Positions 61,017 through 64,000 of a stretch of 64,000 bases of DNA are shown here, one piece after another; position 1 is the first letter of the stretch; each line of letters opens with the position of its first letter. The stretch is from positions 145,736,476 to 145,800,475 of the forward strand of contig NC_081413.1 of the NCBI RefSeq assembly GCF_030272615.1, written 5' to 3'. Made by a program: the position numbers and the translations under genes. The stretch is from Cryptomeria japonica. Lineage: Eukaryota; Streptophyta; Pinopsida; Cupressales; Cupressaceae. The notes beneath the pieces are model-generated. The model worked only from the letters and a program-made list of their open reading frames with translations, was not told the origin of the DNA and ran no database searches.

Positions 61017-62980
61017 TATGATAGGAAACCATCATTAAAGCACTTCAGGGTGTTTGGCAACAAGTGTTTCATCAAAAGGGATGAACAAGATTTAGGTGGA
61101 TTTGGGTCCTAGAGTGATGAAGGTATCTTTTTAGGATACTCAACTCATAGCAAGGCCTATAAATTCTATAACAAGATGCTAAGAAAGGTAGTTGAAACTT
61201 TGAATATTAAGATGGATGACGATTCATTCAAGAGAAATCAATTACTAACACCTTGCAGTGAAGTCTCAAATGATGAAGATGAAAGACAACCTGAGAATGA
61301 AATAAAAGAAGAAGCACCAAGCAAGACACCAAACTGGTATGTGCTTAAGAATCATCCAGAGGATTAGATCAAAAGAAATAAAGATGACGACTTATAGACA
61401 AAGAGGAGACTAGCTCGAAATGGTGAGCAGGTCAATTTCTGCTTCATGTCAGAAATGGAGCCCAAAACTTTTGATGAGGCCAACAAAAGTGAGAAGTGGG
61501 TAGATGCTATGGATGAAGAGCTAAAACCAATTTAGAAAAATAAGACTTGGGAACTCATTCCTAGACCACTAGAAAAGAATGTCATAGGTACTAAGTGGGT
61601 CTACCAGAACAAGATGAATGAAGAAGGTAAGATTGTTAGGCATAAGGCCAGACTAGTATACAAAGGATACTCTCAAGTAGAAGGAATAGATTTTGAAGAA
61701 ACATTTGCACCGGTTGCTAGGCTTGAGGCTATTAGAATATTTCTTGCTTTCTCAGCTTACAAGGGATATAAGGTCTATCAAATGGATGTAAAATATGCAT
61801 TCTTAAATGGAAACTTGGAAGAAGTGTACATGGAGCAACCAGAAGGGTTTTAGTTACACGATGATGAAACTTTTGTATGCCGAATGAAGAAAGCCATGTA
61901 TGGTTTGAAGCAGGCCCATAGAGAATGGTATTCCTAGTTAGACAAATACTTTAAGGTGCAACAATTCTGGAAAGGGAATGCTAACAACAACTTATACATC
62001 AAAGTAAATAGAGATCATATGATTGTAGTTGTTGTGTATGTGGATGACAACATATTTGGTGGAGACAAGGATATATGTTCAAGGACTTTGTAGATGAGAT
62101 GAAGACAAAATTTGAGATGTCCATGCTAGGTGAGTTATCTTACTTTATCGGTTTAGAAATTTCACAACAGAAGAAAGGCATATTCATCTCCCAAGCCAAG
62201 TATGTCAAGGAAATCTTAAAAAAGTTTCAAATGGAGGATAACAAACGGGTAAGTACTCCCATGGTGACTAGTTATAAATTGAGAAAGAATGATGAGTCAC
62301 TAGAAGTAGAGAAGACATTGTATAGGTCTATGATTGGTAGTTTGTTATATCTAACAACATCTAGACTGGATATACTACAAGTAGTGTGCATGGTTGCAAG
62401 ATTCCAAGATGCCCCCAAATAGTCTCACTTAAATGCAGTTAGGAGAATCTTCAGGTATTTGCAAGGAACAATCAGTTATAGCCTATGGTATCCAAAGAAA
62501 GGAGACTTCACATTGCAAGCATATACTAATGCAAATTGGGTTGGCTATGTTGATAACTAGAAGAGAATAAGTGGAGGTGCATTCTACTTAGGATATTGGT
62601 TAGTGTCATGGCACAACAAGAAGCAAGATTCAGGTTCATTATCCACTATTGTGACCGAGTATATAGTTGCTGCTACATGTTGTTCACAAGTGTTATGGAT
62701 GAAGAAGAAATTGAAGGACATACCTAATCTTATTCTAATACACTGTGGAAACTCAAGTGTAATCAACATCTCAAAGAGTCCAGTAATGCACTCAAGAACA
62801 AAACACATTGCAATCAAGTATCACTTCTTGAGGGAGAAAGTAGTAGACAAAGAGTTAATAGTAGAATATGTTCCAACCGATGAGAATATTGCTGACATAT
62901 TTACAAAGCCACTTCCTTTGAGAACATTTATGTACTTGAGACAAGAGTTGGGAGTTGTCTCACTATTTTGTATCACTTAA
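61017..62980 (+). pseudogene. Copia H pol: integrase tail, RT, RNase H
   Basis: Starts YDRKPSLKHFRVFGNKCFIK, then a variable linker (61176-61367), then [62 protein letters not shown] and an intact YVDD at 62037-62048. A one-base frameshift near 62075 leads into LSYFIGLEISQQKKGIFISQ. RNase H is degraded: the first catalytic region reads TNANWVG instead of DADW, and SLSTIVTEY replaces the usual motif. It ends ENIADIFTKPLPL. Premature stops are mostly TAG. It lacks gag, protease and most of integrase. Confidence 0.9.
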
Positions 62981-63186
62981 TGTGTAAGAGAGATGTATGG
63001 TTCAGGGGGAGTCAACAATTGCTATAATATTAGGACCCTTGAATCTTGAAGCATGGACACAGGGGGAGAATGTGTCCTACCAGTTGTAGGCATGAGTTGT
63101 GTTAGACCAAGGCTCCCTTTTCCATTGTTGTCAAAGGGGGAGAGAGAGTTGTAGTGTGTGTTGACATCAATGGCAAAGGGGCAGAT

Positions 63187-64000
63187 TGTTGGCATTGAGT
63201 TTCCATTGATGTCAATCAGTGAGTAGGAGTTTGTTGACATTAGAGATTGATGTCAACCAATATGGTGTAAACATGAGTTATCACTGGTAAGAGGTGATAT
63301 GAAGAAGTGTGTTGGTATGTTAAGCAAATATCGGTAAGGCATGAAATTGGTACGTCTGAAGGTTGGCTGCCAGTTTGTGATAAAGAGGTGAAATGTTCAC
63401 AAGATCACAATAAATAAGTATACCGGAGGATAAGGTGAGTTTCCGATGTGTTGTGTCACCGATAAAAGCAAATGTTTAGTGTCTTGGACATACTGGTAAG
63501 GGTGCGTACATGTAGAAGGATTTGTTAGATGAACAAGTATGAACCAACCCTATGTTGGTGAGTGGGTCGTATGCCGATGTGTCTACCATGTGGATGCCAG
63601 GTGTCAAGAAGGGAGATGTTGTTGTGTTTGCATCATCGAGGTAAGGTAGTTGTAGGGACAACTAAGCATTTAATGAAGCCCCCCCTTGATTTGGATAGAA
63701 TTGTTACCGCTTAATGAAGAATGAACAACCGAGGAAGATTAGAGGGTTGTTGGCATCATGATCAAAGCAAGGAACAAGATTATAGGATGAACTCGAACAA
63801 GAAACAGCTAGATCTTAAATATGGTCAACAAAAATCAAAGAAGAAGTGCAGGGTTAGGTTAGCTATTTTTAGCATACATGCACTGGACAAATAAAAAATG
63901 TGCATGGATTTATTTCCTCAATACAAGTGATCAATCGAGGGAATATTGGATCAGATTGAAGATAGATTTGGTCGCTGAGAAGAAACCCTAATTTCCCTAA
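63187..64000 (+). repeat. 3' LTR of copia H, incomplete at window end
   Basis: Starts tgttggcattgag after the polypurine tract. U3 phrases such as gatgtcaaccaatatggtg resemble the start of the solo LTR at 21492. gaaaccctaatttccc at the window end parallels gaaaaccctaaccgc about 680 bases into that LTR, so several hundred bases are probably missing. Confidence 0.8.

Larger units (their letters stand above)
61015..64000 (+). mobile_element. Ty1/copia element H, 3' half, running off the window
   Basis: Integrase C-terminal end, RT, RNase H, polypurine tract (63171-63186, aatggcaaaggggcag) and the start of a 3' LTR (63187). The left boundary is the D3 insertion, with ggtat (61015-61019) the likely target site. 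The 5' half of H is not in the window. Confidence 0.85.

Overview
This window looks like nuclear DNA from a seed plant with a very large, repeat-laden genome; a gymnosperm such as a conifer is my best guess. That is inferred from the AT-rich composition, the single host gene, and old LTR retrotransposons nested in one another. No sequence feature proves the taxon. I see no rRNA, tRNA or CRISPR array.

Bases 1-5658 are the only host-like stretch. They hold one apparently intact minus-strand AP2/ERF (DREB-type) transcription-factor gene (2476-3015) with a C-terminal EAR-like LxLxL motif, a TATA box upstream, two families of short tandem repeats on its 3' side and a diverged ~0.6 kb tandem duplication on its 5' side.

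Everything else is transposon. (1) Tat element A, 5664-16182: Ty3/gypsy, complete LTRs, TSD ctagg, missing gag and RT, with a copia-type solo LTR at 8004-8807. (2) A minus-strand gag-only copia array, 17301-29777 (LTR-gag-LTR-gag-LTR), inserted in an old copia relic and itself carrying a plus-strand solo LTR at 21492-22904. (3) A Tat chimera, 30559-49792: its 5' part (LTR, gag; 'B') belongs to family A, while its 3' part (RT, RNase H, integrase, 3' LTR; 'C') belongs to another Tat family. C carries an antisense ORF with a plant mobile domain and is split by a 6.3 kb solo LTR (D1, 37348-43681). (4) A minus-strand Ogre/Tat-like element D2, 49793-58251, with a 6.6 kb LTR of the same family, a primer-binding site and gag. 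(5) 58252-61014, the 3' part of a related LTR without the ORF (D3). (6) Copia element H, 61015 to the window end, with a decayed RT/RNase H and the start of its 3' LTR.

The junctions give an order for the right half: D3 is followed by copia H sequence, D2 lies in D3, C in D2, D1 in C, and a later deletion or recombination fused B to C. The most unusual item is the giant D-family LTR. It contains a ~1,212-codon open frame of unknown function that is neither gag nor pol, preceded by a tandem array of units with hairpins built on CTATTTCG/CGAAATAG-like arms. The frame is recognisable in both copies (D1 plus strand, D2 minus strand). All the element-borne frames have stops or frameshifts, so no copy here is likely to be autonomous.
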